Source: Roseibium litorale (GTDB lineage: Bacteria; Pseudomonadota; Alphaproteobacteria; Rhizobiales; Stappiaceae). From it: a stretch of DNA of 64,000 nucleotides. The notes beneath the pieces were generated by a model. That model saw only the letters and a list, made by a program, of their open reading frames with translations. It searched no databases and was not told the origin of the DNA. Shown piece by piece: positions 7,765 to 17,830 of this stretch; positions within the stretch are counted from its first letter, which is position 1; each line of letters starts with the position of its first letter. Where the stretch lies: positions 1 to 64,000 of the forward strand of contig NZ_JACYXI010000009.1 in the NCBI RefSeq assembly GCF_014842915.1. The letters are read 5' to 3'. A program made the position numbers and the translations under genes.

Positions 7765-10177
7765 AGATCGAGTGACTAGTGCTTCTTCCATGGTCCTGGC
7801 CCTGGATAAGGGATTTGCATCGTGCAGGTCTGTTGCGGCCGCGCGAACCCTTCTGTTTTGCCTTGGCCTGTCCGTCTCCGCGCTGACCCTGATTGCTGCC
7901 GCTCCGTCCGCCCGGGCGCAGGACGCGCTTGCCCAGCAACTTGGCGGCAAGGTGCGCGCTGATGCGCAGATGCTGCTGGAATCCCGTCAGATCACCTATG
8001 ATTTCGACCGTGACCTGATTGTCGCCAGCGGCAAGGTGCAGATCTTCTATGACGGCTATACGGTCGAAGCCGACCGCATCGTCTATGACCGCAAGAATGG
8101 CAAGATGTCCGCACGCGGCAACGTCATCATGACCGAGCCGGACGGAAACGTGGTGCAGAGCCAGGAGCTCGCCCTGTCCGAAGACTTTGCGAACGTCTTT
8201 GCCGAAACGCTGCAGATCGATACGCCGCAGCGCACGCGCTTCCTTGCAGAGCGCGCGAACAGGACCGATGGCAACGTCACAACATTCGAGAACGGCATCT
8301 ATACGGTTTATACCCGGCCTACCAATCCGCCGGACAAACCGCCGCTCTGGCGCATCCGTGCCGCCAAGATCATTCACAACCAGCAGGAAAAGACCATCGA
8401 ATACGAGGATGCCTCGTTCGAGTTTTTTGGCGCGTCCGTTGCCTACCTGCCCTATTTCTCGATGCCGGACCCGACGGTCAAGCGCAAGTCGGGCTTCTTG
8501 ATTCCAGGTGGCGTGACGTCCAACAAGCTGGGCGTTGGCGTCACCATTCCGTATTACTGGGCCCTCAGCCCGAACTACGATCTGACGACCACCGTCTCGC
8601 CCATGAGCACGCAGGGCGTGCTGGGCGATGCGGCCTTCCGGCACCGGCTGTCGAATGGCATGTACACGGTCAGCGCCGCAGGTCTGATCCAGTCCCGTCC
8701 GGGGGAGTTTGAAGGCACCAGCGGTGACCGGCGCTTCCGCGGCGCGATCAACACCACCGGTTCCTTCCAGTTGTCCGAGAACTGGAAATACGGCTGGGAC
8801 ATCACCTACAAGAGCGACCGCTCGTTCTTCAATGACTACTCGTTCGTCAGCTTCGACGACAATGATGAGACGAGCGAGGTCTATCTTTCCGGCAACACGC
8901 TCCGCAACGGGCTGAGCATCCGCGGATACGCGTTCTCCCTGTCGCAGGAAGATTACACTCAGACCACCAGCAACCCGAGTGCAGCCTTCTCGCCGATCGG
9001 CCAGTCTCTGCAGGAAAAGCAGCCGATTGTCGCTCCCGTCATTGACTACGACTATGTTTTCGACGACCCGATCGCAGGTGGTGAGCTTTCCTTAAGCAGC
9101 AACTTCACCTCACTGACGCGCAGCGAAACGGACGCCTTCCGCCCGCAGGGTTCGACCACGGACCGCTTCCGCGGTGTTGATGGCACTTTCTCCCGCTTCA
9201 GCGTGAAGTCGGAGTGGCGCCGCACGTTCATCGATCCGATCGGACAGGTGTTCACGCCCTTCGCCTATGTCCGCGGCGACCTGTTCTTCCTGGCTTCTGC
9301 GGACAAAAACGTCACCGCCCTCACCGACGAAACCTTCGTTGGGCGTGCGATGCCGGCAGCTGGTCTGGAATACCGCTACCCGTTCATCGCGACCTTCGAC
9401 GGCGGCAACCAGATTCTGGAACCGATCGCCCAAGTCATCGTGCGTCCGAATGAGCAGCGGATCGGCGAACTTCCGAACGAAGACGCGCAAAGCCTGGTCT
9501 TTGATGCCACAACCCTGTTCGACACGGACAAGTTCTCCGGTTTCGACCGGGCTGAAGGCGGCTCGCGGCTCAATGTCGGCCTGAGCTACAAGCTGCAGCT
9601 GGACGAAGGCTATTACCTGAGCACGCTCTTCGGCCGCTCCTACCAGATCGACGGCGAGAACTCGTTCGCCAAACCTGATATTGTCGGCACCAGCCTCAAC
9701 TCCGGCCTAGCCACGGGCAAGTCCGATTATGTCGGCAGCATGTATCTGGACACCTACTACGGCGTGAAGCTGGGTGCACAGGCCCGCCTTGACGACAAGG
9801 ACTTCAGCGTCCGCAGGTTCCAGGCACAGGCCACCGGCACCTATGGTCCAGTTGTGTCGTCTCTTGCTTACGCCTTCCTCGGAAGTCAGCCGGACCTCGG
9901 CATCAATGACCCTCGCGAAGAAATCGTCGGCTCGGCAAGCCTGCGGCTGGAAGAGAATTGGCGGATCTTCGGGTCCATGCGCTACGACATTCAGAACAAG
10001 GACGTGGTGCAGAATGGTCTTGGCGTCGGTTATGACGACGAGGGCTTTTCCATGTCGGTCTCCTACGCGGAAGACCGGAGCCGGAACAATGGCAGTGATG
10101 TCGACCGGATGTTCTATCTCCGCCTCGGCCTGAGAACGATTGGCAGCACGCAAGTCTCTTCCGGCTCGCTGAATTAA
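7757..10177 (+). CDS. lptD: LPS-assembly protein LptD (outer membrane)
   Basis: An 806-residue outer-membrane beta-barrel protein that, with LptE, inserts LPS in the outer leaflet. A signal peptide is visible (TLLFCLGLSVSALTLIAAAP then ARAQ, cleavage near residue 54 from the start used). The N-terminal OstA/LptA-like jellyroll covers about residues 75-200 (YDFDRDLIVASGKVQIFYDG, ADRIVYDRKNGKMSARGNVI). The conserved LptD_C barrel follows, with the family pattern 'AYLPYFSMPDPTVKRKSGFL' near residue 230. The first in-frame start overlaps the lptG stop by 8 bp; an internal ATG 12 codons later is an alternative. No intact pair of cysteines typical of gammaproteobacterial LptD is obvious. Confidence 0.94.
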   Translation: MGEDRVTSASSMVLALDKGFASCRSVAAARTLLFCLGLSVSALTLIAAAPSARAQDALAQQLGGKVRADAQMLLESRQITYDFDRDLIVASGKVQIFYDGYTVEADRIVYDRKNGKMSARGNVIMTEPDGNVVQSQELALSEDFANVFAETLQIDTPQRTRFLAERANRTDGNVTTFENGIYTVYTRPTNPPDKPPLWRIRAAKIIHNQQEKTIEYEDASFEFFGASVAYLPYFSMPDPTVKRKSGFLIPGGVTSNKLGVGVTIPYYWALSPNYDLTTTVSPMSTQGVLGDAAFRHRLSNGMYTVSAAGLIQSRPGEFEGTSGDRRFRGAINTTGSFQLSENWKYGWDITYKSDRSFFNDYSFVSFDDNDETSEVYLSGNTLRNGLSIRGYAFSLSQEDYTQTTSNPSAAFSPIGQSLQEKQPIVAPVIDYDYVFDDPIAGGELSLSSNFTSLTRSETDAFRPQGSTTDRFRGVDGTFSRFSVKSEWRRTFIDPIGQVFTPFAYVRGDLFFLASADKNVTALTDETFVGRAMPAAGLEYRYPFIATFDGGNQILEPIAQVIVRPNEQRIGELPNEDAQSLVFDATTLFDTDKFSGFDRAEGGSRLNVGLSYKLQLDEGYYLSTLFGRSYQIDGENSFAKPDIVGTSLNSGLATGKSDYVGSMYLDTYYGVKLGAQARLDDKDFSVRRFQAQATGTYGPVVSSLAYAFLGSQPDLGINDPREEIVGSASLRLEENWRIFGSMRYDIQNKDVVQNGLGVGYDDEGFSMSVSYAEDRSRNNGSDVDRMFYLRLGLRTIGSTQVSSGSLN

Positions 10178-10203
10178 CATTATCCGGCAACCCAGAAGCG
10201 CTG

Positions 10204-10227
10204 GCCGCCGTGACGAATCGCGGCGGC
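10204..10227. other. GC-rich hairpin in the lptD-surA gap
   Basis: GCCGCCG (10204-10210) and CGGCGGC (10221-10227) form a 7-bp stem with a 10-nt loop, 27 bp after the lptD stop. There is no T-run, so it is more likely an mRNA structure than a full terminator. The rest of the 235-bp gap shows nothing else clear. Confidence 0.35.
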
Positions 10228-10412
10228 GCCATCATTCCGCCGCAGCAATGGCCTTTGTGGGTGCCTGGTGACTGGAAGAAATCGCCATTGGATGCCCAGC
10301 ACCCTTTGAAATTGCCTGCCGGTTGTGCAAAATCAGAGAAACAGGACTTAAAGTGCCGGTACGGCAGAAACCGTTCCCGCATATATTTCAGGATTGATTG
10401 GAAAAGGTTTCG

Positions 10413-11345
10413 ATGCGCATCTCCCTTTCGACCCTTAGTCTGGCTCTGGCAATTGCTGCGGCCAGCCCTCTGGCAGGCACTGTTGCCACAGCAAGGGCTG
10501 CGACGATTGAAGTCGTCGTCAACGACAAGGCCATCACGACCTATGAGATCCAGCAGCGGGCCCGCCTGATCACCTTGACCCAGCGCAAGGGCGGCGTTCT
10601 TGCGAAGAAGCTTGCCGAGGAAGAGCTCGTCAACGAAGTGCTGCAGCTGGCCGAAGCTACCCGTGTGGGCGTGCGTGTGTCTCAGGCCGAAGTGGATGGC
10701 GCGTTCGCAAACATTGCCAGGAGCGTGAAGCTCTCCCCGTCCCAGCTTGCTCAGGCGCTCGGCCAGAGCGGCGTGAAGGCAGACACCTTGAAGGACCGAT
10801 TGCGCGCTCAGCTCGCCTGGGTCCAGACCGTTCGCCGGCGCTTCCAGGCCGATGTGCACATCAATGAAAGCGATGTCATTGCGGCACTGAGGAAATCGGA
10901 CAAGGCCGATCAGGCCACCAGCATGGAATATGACCTGCGCCAGGTCATCGTCGTTGTGCCCGCCAAGGCGTCGGGCAGTTTCAAGTCCAAGCGCAAGAGC
11001 GAGAGCGACCAGATCCGCAAGGCCTTCAATGGCTGTGACGCTGCCGGGCCGGTCCTGGCGAAGTACAGCGAAGTCGTCATGAAGCCGGTCGGCCGCCGAC
11101 TGGAGACCGAGTTGCCGGGCAACCTGAAGGACGACATAGAGAAGACCGAACCGGGCCGCCTGACCAAGCCGCAGCAGACCGGCAAGGGCTATGAGATGAT
11201 CGCCGTTTGTTCGAAGCGCGAGCTTCAGTCGGACATTGCCGCCCGCACAGAGGTTGAAAACGAGCTTCGCGCCAAGGAAGGCGAAGCAATGTCCCGCCGC
11301 TACCTGATGGAGTTGCGCAGCCGGGCAACCATTATCGAACGCTGA
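10413..11345 (+). CDS. surA: SurA-like periplasmic chaperone/peptidylprolyl isomerase
   Basis: A 310-residue exported SurA-family protein that would escort outer-membrane proteins such as LptD across the periplasm. The signal peptide is MRISLSTLSLALAIAAASPL, with processing near ARAAT. The SurA N-terminal domain follows (IEVVVNDKAITTYEIQQRAR; then LAEEELVNEVLQLAEA; about residues 33-160). The C-terminal half (about 170-300) is only weakly like a parvulin PPIase: GKGYEMIAVCSKRE resembles the terminal strand, but the usual 'ARHIL' opening is QVIVVVP. The ATG at 10413 is preferred over an upstream TTG at 10398. Position between lptD and pdxA matches the conserved surA-pdxA-rsmA order. Confidence 0.85.
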   Translation: MRISLSTLSLALAIAAASPLAGTVATARAATIEVVVNDKAITTYEIQQRARLITLTQRKGGVLAKKLAEEELVNEVLQLAEATRVGVRVSQAEVDGAFANIARSVKLSPSQLAQALGQSGVKADTLKDRLRAQLAWVQTVRRRFQADVHINESDVIAALRKSDKADQATSMEYDLRQVIVVVPAKASGSFKSKRKSESDQIRKAFNGCDAAGPVLAKYSEVVMKPVGRRLETELPGNLKDDIEKTEPGRLTKPQQTGKGYEMIAVCSKRELQSDIAARTEVENELRAKEGEAMSRRYLMELRSRATIIER

Positions 11346-11347
11346 TC

Positions 11348-12367
11348 ATGGCCCGTGACAAGATCTCTCTTGCGGTCACCTGCGGCGAGCCCGCGGGCAT
11401 TGGCCCGGACATTGCCCTGCTTGCCTGGAGCGCCCGCAAGGCCCTTGGACTGCCGTCTTTCTACCTGAGGGCAGATCCCGGCTTCATCGCCCGCCGCGCC
11501 AAGCGGCTCGGTCTCGATGTACCGATCCTGGCTGTTGAGCCTGAGGATGCCACGTCCGTCTTTGCCAGGAGCCTACCGATTGTGCCCACGGGCTCCGGCC
11601 TGGAAGACACGCCGGGCATCGAGGCCCCCGCCTCAGCTTCCAGCGTCATTGCCTCGATCGAAGCCAGCGTCAAGGATGTTGCCGAAGGCAGGGCGTCTGC
11701 CGTGGTCACCAATCCGATCAACAAGGCCGCGCTTTATGGGGCGGGGTTCACCTATCCAGGGCACACCGAATTTCTTGGCCATCTGGCCAGCCGCCATTGG
11801 CCTGGAGCACCTGCAACACCGGTCATGATGATTGCCGGCCCCAGCCTGATGGTCGTGCCCATCACCATTCACATCGCGATTGCCGACGTGCCGGCTGCGC
11901 TCACGCAGGAGCTGATCCTCGAGACGGCACGGATTACGGCGGCAGACCTGAAGACCCGCTTCGGTATCCAATCGCCCCGGCTCGCCTTTTGCGGACTAAA
12001 CCCGCACGCGGGCGAGAATGGAGCCATGGGCCAGGAAGAGATCACAGTCATCACGCCAGCACTCGAAATCCTGCGCGCTGAAGGGATTGATGCTCTCGGT
12101 CCTCTTCCCGCCGATACGATGTTCCATCCGCGTGCCCGCGAAACCTTTGATGTGGCGCTCGGCATGTATCACGATCAGGTTCTCGTTCCGGCCAAGACAA
12201 TCGGCTTCGATGATGCGGTCAATGTCACACTTGGTCTGCCCTTCGTGCGCACCTCTCCGGATCACGGCACGGCTTATTCCCTGGCGGGCACTGGCAAGGC
12301 CCGTCCTGACAGTTTCGCTGCCGCCCTGCGCATGGCAGCTGCCCTTTCAAATCCCGGAGCGCTCTGA
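11348..12367 (+). CDS. pdxA: 4-hydroxythreonine-4-phosphate dehydrogenase
   Basis: A 339-residue NAD-dependent, metal-dependent dehydrogenase of the DXP-dependent pyridoxal-5'-phosphate pathway. The N-terminal [12 protein letters not shown] is the family signature. GHTEFLG near residue 138 and [20 protein letters not shown] near residue 273 carry metal-binding histidines, and [12 protein letters not shown] near 300 forms the phosphate/NAD site. The length is normal. It starts 2 bp after surA and its stop overlaps the rsmA start by one base (TGATG), so surA, pdxA and rsmA are one operon. Confidence 0.95.
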   Translation: MARDKISLAVTCGEPAGIGPDIALLAWSARKALGLPSFYLRADPGFIARRAKRLGLDVPILAVEPEDATSVFARSLPIVPTGSGLEDTPGIEAPASASSVIASIEASVKDVAEGRASAVVTNPINKAALYGAGFTYPGHTEFLGHLASRHWPGAPATPVMMIAGPSLMVVPITIHIAIADVPAALTQELILETARITAADLKTRFGIQSPRLAFCGLNPHAGENGAMGQEEITVITPALEILRAEGIDALGPLPADTMFHPRARETFDVALGMYHDQVLVPAKTIGFDDAVNVTLGLPFVRTSPDHGTAYSLAGTGKARPDSFAAALRMAAALSNPGAL

Positions 12368-13221
12368 TGGCTCAGATTGACGGCCTGCCGCCCCTGCGCG
12401 ATGTCATTGCGCAGCATGGGCTGGATGCAAAGAAGTCCCTTGGCCAGAACTTCCTGCTCGACCTGAACCTGACCTCCCGCATCGCCCGCGCAGCCGCGCC
12501 TCTGGACGATTGCACCGTGCTGGAAGTCGGACCTGGCCCCGGCGGACTGACCCGTGCCCTGCTGGCGGCGGGTGCCAAGCGTGTCGTGGCGATCGAGAAG
12601 GACACACGCTGCCTTCCGGCTCTCGCGGAAGTTTCGGCCCACTATGACGGCAGGCTGGAGGTCATTGAGGGTGATGCGCTGAAGATCGATCCGTTAAAGA
12701 TCGCAGGCGGTGACCGGATCAAGATCGTCGCCAACCTGCCCTATAATGTCGGCACCCAGTTGCTTCTCAACTGGATCACCACGCCGGAGTGGCCACCGTT
12801 CTGGGACTCACTGACGCTGATGTTCCAGAAGGAAGTCGGTGAGCGCATCGTTGCCCGGCCCGGCTCCAAGGCTTACGGACGCCTTGGCGTTCTGGCGGGA
12901 TGGCGCACCGAGGCGAGCATGCTGTTCGACCTCAATCCCAAAGCCTTCACGCCGCCGCCGAAAGTCACGTCGACTGTCGTGCATCTTCTGCCCCGCAAGG
13001 AGCCTGAGCCCTGTTCCCAGAAGGCGCTGGAGCGGGTGACGGCGGCCGCCTTCGGCCAGCGCCGCAAGATGCTGCGCGCCAGCCTGAAGTCCCTTGGCGG
13101 CCCCACGGAAGCCGTGATCGAGGAGGCAGGCCTCCTGCCAACCGCCCGCGCCGAAGAGATCGACATTTCGGGCTTCGTCAGATTGGCGAATGGCTTTGAG
13201 GCCGCGCAGAAGCGTGGGTGA
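12367..13221 (+). CDS. rsmA: 16S rRNA dimethyladenosine methyltransferase
   Basis: A 284-residue KsgA/RsmA methyltransferase that dimethylates two adjacent adenines near the 3' end of 16S rRNA during small-subunit maturation. [14 protein letters not shown] near residue 22 is the family opening. The SAM-binding motif I is [17 protein letters not shown] near residue 56, motif II includes VVAIEKD, and motif IV is [11 protein letters not shown] near residue 124. The C-terminal helical domain contains [15 protein letters not shown]. Last gene of the surA-pdxA-rsmA run. Confidence 0.95.
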   Translation: MAQIDGLPPLRDVIAQHGLDAKKSLGQNFLLDLNLTSRIARAAAPLDDCTVLEVGPGPGGLTRALLAAGAKRVVAIEKDTRCLPALAEVSAHYDGRLEVIEGDALKIDPLKIAGGDRIKIVANLPYNVGTQLLLNWITTPEWPPFWDSLTLMFQKEVGERIVARPGSKAYGRLGVLAGWRTEASMLFDLNPKAFTPPPKVTSTVVHLLPRKEPEPCSQKALERVTAAAFGQRRKMLRASLKSLGGPTEAVIEEAGLLPTARAEEIDISGFVRLANGFEAAQKRG

Positions 13222-13480
13222 GCCCGAAACTTGCTGATTGGCGGCAGGACTATTGGGAAGCCGGGAAAACCCGTCGCGGACCTACCGATACCGCTGCACT
13301 CCCGTCCTTGCAGGGCTTGATCCTACAGACCCTTCGCTCACCTTTCCTCTCTGATAGGCGATGATTTTAGGAGGCGGAGCGGCATGGATGCCATGGTCAA
13401 GCAATGGCAGGATGGTGATGGAGGGAACGTCTCAAGAGGCAGGGCACGCCTGTCCAGTTTCCTCGCTCAGCCCCCACTTC

Positions 13481-13517
13481 GTCACCCCGGACAAAGGCGA
13501 AGCCGGAGATCCGGGGC
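13481..13517. repeat. REP-like palindrome (left arm of BIME)
   Basis: Starts GTCACCCCGGA and closes TCCGGGGCC. After it comes ACTCATTTGCAGAG, nearly the same flank as in the copy at 17648. It is oriented opposite to the copy at 13638. Confidence 0.6.
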
Positions 13518-13637
13518 CAACTCATTTGCAGAGCGTTCATGCCGGGGGAGAATCCAGGCTTGCCTGGATCGATCAGCCAATGTGGCAATGGGTGCTCAAT
13601 TTCCAATAGAACCCGTTTTCTGCCAGGCCTAGAGTAG

Positions 13638-13670
13638 GCCCCGGGTCTCGCTTCACTCGCCCGGGGTGAC
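13638..13670. repeat. REP-like palindrome (right arm of BIME)
   Basis: CCCCGGG (13639-13645) pairs with CCCGGGG (13660-13666), ending GGGGTGAC, the inverse of the GTCACCCC at 13481. The two arms bracket about 120 bp. Confidence 0.6.
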
Positions 13671-13692
13671 ATGCAGAAGGACAACTTCGCTC

Positions 13693-15480
13693 TCAAACCT
13701 TCGCCTGATCCGGCTCGCGGAACTGAAGGTCGCAGAGGCGGCGGTAGATGCCGTCGGCGGCATAGAGTTCCGCGTGGTTGCCGCTTTCGGCAAGCCGTCC
13801 CCGGTCCATGACGTGGATCTCGTCCGCATCGCGCACCGTGGCCAGCCGGTGGGCGATCACCAGCGTCGTGCGGCCCTGCATCAGGCGCGTCAGGGCAGAC
13901 TGGACCTTTGCCTCGGATTCGGCATCGAGAGCAGATGTCGCCTCATCCAGAAGCAGGATCGGTGCGTTGCGCAGCATGGCGCGGGCAATGGCGATGCGCT
14001 GGCGCTGGCCACCAGAAAGGCGGCTGCCGCCCTCACCAGCCATGGCATCATAGCCACCCGGCTGGGCGATGATGAACTCGTGGGCGTTGGCATCCTGTGC
14101 AGCCTGCAGGATGTCTTCTTCGCTCGCCTCCGGGCGTCCAAGAGCAATGTTCTCGCGGATGGTCATGTCAAACAGGATCGTGTCCTGGGTGACCATGGCG
14201 ATGTTCCGGCGCAGAGATGCGACTGTGACCTTTGAAATGTCCTGCCCATCAATCTCAATGGAGCCGGACTGAGGATCGTAGAACCGCTCAACCAGCGAGA
14301 AGAGCGTCGACTTGCCCGCTCCAGAAGACCCGACCAATGCGGTCATCTTGCCAGCCTGAGCCGTAAGGGTCAGGCCATGCAGCGCAGGCCGCTCGCCATA
14401 GGCGAAGTGAACGTCCGTGTAGCGGACCTCTCCGCGGCTGACATTAAGCTCCGCCGCGCCCGGCGCATCGCGCAGCGCTGGAACATCGTCGATCAGCTCA
14501 TACATCAGCTTCACGCCGACAAGGCCGTTGTTGAGGTTCACATGCAGACGCGCCAAGCGCTTGGCCGGATCATAGGCCAGCAGAAGCGCGGTGATGAAGG
14601 CAAAGAAGGCACCGGGATCCTGCCCCCGGTTCACCACCGAATAGCCGCCATAGAGGATCACCAGAGCGATGGCGAAGCCGCCGAGGGTTTCCATCAGCGG
14701 CGAGGTCCGGGCAGTCAGGGAGGCGATCTTGTTGGACTGCTTCTCGACATCCGCGATCGCCGTGTCCATCTCGTGCTGCATACGCGGCTCGATGCCGAAG
14801 GCCTTGACGATGCGCACGCCGAGCGCCGTTTCCTGCACCACGGAGAGAATACGCGAGGTCGATACGAACTGGGACTTGGCATGTTTGCGCACACGCTTGA
14901 CCAGCAGTGTTACACCAAAGACGGCGGGCGGCATGATGGTGAGGGACAGCAAGGACAGCAGCGGGTCCTGAATGATCATCACGGACACAAGGCCGATGAT
15001 GGTCAGCACGTCACGGCCCACTGTCACAACAAGCATATCGATGACCGAGCGGGCCGCGCCCGTGTTGTGCTGGATGCGGGTGCTCAGTTCGCCGAGTGGG
15101 GTGCGGTCGAAATAGGACAGGTCCTGCTCCAGAACCCGCGCGAACAGACGCCGCTGACAGTCAGCAACGATGGCATTGCCGATCCGGCTCAGCACCACGG
15201 TCTGGCCGTAGGTCGCAACGCCCTTGACGGTGAAGATCACCATCACGGCTGCGGCGACCGAATAGATCATCCAGGGATCGCGGTTGATGAAGACCTGATT
15301 GATCACGTCCTTCATGATCCAGGCGCTGGCTGCGGTCGAGCCGGCCACAAGGCCCATGAAGATGAAGGCGATCACATATCGGCGGACATAGGCCCTGGCA
15401 TTCTCAAGGAAGAGACGGCGGATCAACTGGAACGATCCGTCAGGATCGGTAACAAACGCCCATTTGCGAGGGTTGAGCAC
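13693..15480 (-). CDS. MsbA-like ABC exporter (fused permease-ATPase)
   Basis: A 595-residue half-transporter with a type-I exporter membrane domain (six helices, about residues 30-320) and a C-terminal ATPase. Walker A is LVGSSGAGKSTL near residue 390, the Q-loop lies in AMVTQDTILFD, the signature is RLSGGQRQR, Walker B is ILLLDEATSALD, and the H-loop is IAHRL. Order and length match MsbA/lipid-A flippases and multidrug half-transporters, and it would act as a homodimer. Lipid A-core export is a reasonable guess given a nearby LPS operon, but sequence alone cannot separate lipid from drug export. A GTG at 15480 starts the protein, 113 bp after aspS. Confidence 0.85.
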   Translation of the reverse strand: MLNPRKWAFVTDPDGSFQLIRRLFLENARAYVRRYVIAFIFMGLVAGSTAASAWIMKDVINQVFINRDPWMIYSVAAAVMVIFTVKGVATYGQTVVLSRIGNAIVADCQRRLFARVLEQDLSYFDRTPLGELSTRIQHNTGAARSVIDMLVVTVGRDVLTIIGLVSVMIIQDPLLSLLSLTIMPPAVFGVTLLVKRVRKHAKSQFVSTSRILSVVQETALGVRIVKAFGIEPRMQHEMDTAIADVEKQSNKIASLTARTSPLMETLGGFAIALVILYGGYSVVNRGQDPGAFFAFITALLLAYDPAKRLARLHVNLNNGLVGVKLMYELIDDVPALRDAPGAAELNVSRGEVRYTDVHFAYGERPALHGLTLTAQAGKMTALVGSSGAGKSTLFSLVERFYDPQSGSIEIDGQDISKVTVASLRRNIAMVTQDTILFDMTIRENIALGRPEASEEDILQAAQDANAHEFIIAQPGGYDAMAGEGGSRLSGGQRQRIAIARAMLRNAPILLLDEATSALDAESEAKVQSALTRLMQGRTTLVIAHRLATVRDADEIHVMDRGRLAESGNHAELYAADGIYRRLCDLQFREPDQAKV

Positions 15481-15499
15481 GTCGGCGCCCTTTCATGCG

Positions 15500-15523
15500 G
15501 AAGGGCCGGTTGCCCGGCCCTTC
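15500..15523. other. 10-bp hairpin between aspS and the ABC exporter gene
   Basis: GAAGGGCCGG and CCGGCCCTTC (10-bp perfect stem, 4-nt loop). It lies 70 bp downstream of the aspS stop and 20 bp upstream of the exporter start. With no T-run it is an uncertain terminator; it may attenuate or separate expression of the two genes. Confidence 0.45.
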
Positions 15524-15593
15524 ACTGATAACATCACTTCAATCGGCATCAATCCGCTCCGAATGCCGGAACACACGGAGCGATTTGCAAGCC

Positions 15594-17375
15594 TCAGTTG
15601 GCCGGCAGGTTCAGGCGCAGGTGCAACTCGCGCAGCTGAGCCTGGGTCGGCGGGGTCGGAGCGCCCATCAGAAGGTCCTGCGCCTGCTGGTTCATCGGGA
15701 ACAGCGAAATTTCACGCAGGTTCTTTGCGCCGACCAGCAGCATGATGATGCGGTCCACACCGGCAGCCATGCCGCCATGGGGCGGAGCGCCATACTGGAA
15801 CGCACGGTAGAGGCCGCCGAAGCGCTCTTCCACGTCCTGGGCACTGAGACCAACCTTTTCGAAGGCCTTGACCATCAGCTCCGGAGACTGATTACGGATC
15901 GAGCCAGAGGCGATTTCGAAGCCGTTACAGACCATATCGTACTGGTAGGCCTTGAGCGTCAGCGGATCCTGGTTTTCCAGGGCCTCCATCCCGCCCTGCG
16001 GCATGGAGAACGGGTTGTGTGCGAAGTCGACCTTCTTCTCGTCCTCGTTCCATTCGTAGAACGGGAAATCCACGATCCAGCACAGCTCGAACCGGTCCCG
16101 GTCGACCAGATCCAGGTCTTCACCAGCCCGGGTGCGGGCTTCGCCTGCGAACTTATAGAACTTGGACGGATCACCGGCGACGAAGAAGGCGGCATCGCCG
16201 TCTTCCAGACCCAGCTGCTGACGCAGGGCTTCGGTGCGCTCCTCGCCAATGTTCTTGGCGATCGGGCCTGCGCCCTCCAGCGTGTCACCTTCCTTGCGCC
16301 AGAAGATGTAGCCGAGACCCGGCTGGCCCTGGCTCTGCGCCCAGGAGTTCATGCGGTCGCAGAAGGCACGGGAACCGCCGGTCTTGGCCGGAATAGCCCA
16401 GACCTGGTTCTTGTCTTCTTCCAGCATGCGGGCAAATATCTTGAAGCCCGAGCCTTTGAAGTGCTCGGAAACGTCCTGCATCACGATCGGATTGCGCAGA
16501 TCCGGCTTGTCGGAGCCGTACATGCGGATCGCGTCATCATAGGCAATCCGCGGGAACTCCTGCGTCACCGGTTTGCCTTCGGCAAACTCTTCGAAGATGC
16601 CGCGGATCACCGGTTCCATGGTGGTCCAGACGTCTTCCTGGGTCACGAAGCTCATTTCCAGGTCGAGCTGGTAGAATTCGCCCGGCAGACGGTCTGCGCG
16701 CGGATCTTCATCGCGGAAGCACGGCGCGATCTGGAAGTAGCGGTCGAAACCGGCCATCATCAGAAGCTGCTTGTACTGCTGCGGCGCCTGCGGCAGCGCG
16801 TAGAACGTGCCGGCGTGAATGCGGCTCGGTACCAGGAAATCGCGCGCGCCTTCCGGGGAAGAGGCGGTCAGGATCGGCGTCGAATATTCGGTGAAGCCGG
16901 TCTTGGTCATCTCGCGGCGCATGGCGGCGATCACCTGGGTGCGCTTGACGATGTTCTTGTGCAGCGTCTCGCGGCGCAGGTCCAGGAAACGGTAGGTCAG
17001 ACGGATGTCTTCCGGATATTCCTGCTCGCCGAAAACCGGCAGCGGCAGCTCCTTGGACGCGCCCAGAACCTCGATCTCGCGGATGAACAGCTCGATCTCG
17101 CCGGTTGGCAAGCCAGCATTCACGGTCTCAGGCGTACGGGCCTTCACTTCGCCGTCGATGCGGATGCACCATTCGGAGCGGACCGTTTCGGCCAGCTTGA
17201 ACGCGGCGCTGTCCGGATCGACCACGCACTGGGTCATGCCGTAATGGTCGCGAAGGTCAATGAACAGCAGGCCACCGTGATCGCGGACGCGATGAACCCA
17301 GCCGGACAGGCGAACGGTTTCGCCGACATGGGTGGCGCGCAGATCGCCGCACGTGTGGCTACGGTAGCGGTGCAT
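15594..17375 (-). CDS. aspS: Aspartyl-tRNA synthetase
   Basis: A 593-residue bacterial-type class II aspartyl-tRNA synthetase. The N-terminal OB-fold anticodon-binding domain (about 1-105) begins [20 protein letters not shown] and includes [21 protein letters not shown]. Class II motif 2 is [20 protein letters not shown] near residue 215. The bacterial GAD insertion domain follows (about 300-420, including [11 protein letters not shown] before it and [20 protein letters not shown]). Motif 3 is [20 protein letters not shown] near residue 540. The enzyme may be of the non-discriminating kind that also charges tRNA-Asn, depending on whether AsnRS exists in the genome. Its upstream 455-bp gap holds an inverted REP pair. 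Confidence 0.96.
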   Translation of the reverse strand: MHRYRSHTCGDLRATHVGETVRLSGWVHRVRDHGGLLFIDLRDHYGMTQCVVDPDSAAFKLAETVRSEWCIRIDGEVKARTPETVNAGLPTGEIELFIREIEVLGASKELPLPVFGEQEYPEDIRLTYRFLDLRRETLHKNIVKRTQVIAAMRREMTKTGFTEYSTPILTASSPEGARDFLVPSRIHAGTFYALPQAPQQYKQLLMMAGFDRYFQIAPCFRDEDPRADRLPGEFYQLDLEMSFVTQEDVWTTMEPVIRGIFEEFAEGKPVTQEFPRIAYDDAIRMYGSDKPDLRNPIVMQDVSEHFKGSGFKIFARMLEEDKNQVWAIPAKTGGSRAFCDRMNSWAQSQGQPGLGYIFWRKEGDTLEGAGPIAKNIGEERTEALRQQLGLEDGDAAFFVAGDPSKFYKFAGEARTRAGEDLDLVDRDRFELCWIVDFPFYEWNEDEKKVDFAHNPFSMPQGGMEALENQDPLTLKAYQYDMVCNGFEIASGSIRNQSPELMVKAFEKVGLSAQDVEERFGGLYRAFQYGAPPHGGMAAGVDRIIMLLVGAKNLREISLFPMNQQAQDLLMGAPTPPTQAQLRELHLRLNLPAN

Positions 17376-17647
17376 GGTGTCCTCGATACGTTCGAATGCA
17401 AACAGAATAGGGGTGCCGCCCGCTCACAGCAGGCCGCGTTGGCCGGAAAAACCACTCCGGCAGGCCAAAGTCAAGGGATCGCGCCATGGCAAAGCGCCTT
17501 ATCGACCGGTAGAGGCGGCAGAACGGGATAGAACTGAGCAAAAGAAGGAGAGACAGGGATCTGTACAAATTCCGGGAGGGGTCATGGCCTCGCGTCTCGC
17601 TCTACACCCTAGTTCCATTTCGTTGCAAAGCCATGCGCACTCAAACC

Positions 17648-17681
17648 GTCACCCCGGCCAAGCGCAGCGCGAGCCGGGGCC
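17648..17681. repeat. REP-like palindrome, left arm
   Basis: This 34-base segment (starting GTCACCCCGGCC, ending GAGCCGGGGCC) is the exact reverse complement of 17748-17781. Each arm is itself partly self-complementary (CCCCGGC with GCCGGGG). Confidence 0.75.
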
Positions 17682-17747
17682 CACTCATTCGCAGAGGGAG
17701 TGCCGTTGTCCTTGATGGTACCGCTTCAGCAGGAGGATCTGCGAGTA

Positions 17748-17781
17748 GGCCCCGGCTCGCGCTGCGCTTGGCCGGGGTGAC
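17748..17781. repeat. REP-like palindrome, right arm
   Basis: Exact inverse of 17648-17681 over 34 bases, and the homology extends outward into the inner flanks (ACTC, then GCAGA). The two arms enclose 66 bp. Confidence 0.75.
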
Positions 17782-17830
17782 ACTGCGTGTCAAACCCTGG
17801 CGCCTGCAACTGGACAGCCCCTCCCCGTCC

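Larger units (their letters stand above)
13222..13692. other. Intergenic region with an inverted REP pair
   Basis: A 471-bp gap between the convergent rsmA and the ABC transporter gene. I see no convincing gene: the short reading frames here run through the REP palindromes and lack ribosome-binding sites. Its only clear structure is the REP pair at 13481-13517 and 13638-13670. Confidence 0.6.
17376..17830. other. Intergenic region with a near-perfect inverted REP pair
   Basis: The 455-bp gap between the aspS start and the end of the ParA-like gene. No gene is supported. The REP arms at 17648-17681 and 17748-17781 are its only evident structure; the aspS promoter presumably lies in the proximal ~150 bp. 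Confidence 0.6.

Noticed and set aside
13361-13632. Overlapping small reading frames of about 82 codons downstream of rsmA
   Set aside because: Both run through the REP palindrome and lack start signals or family features.
15495-17531. A 678-residue open frame on the plus strand
   Set aside because: It is antisense to aspS, which has clear class II synthetase motifs; high GC leaves the complementary frame open. It has no family resemblance.
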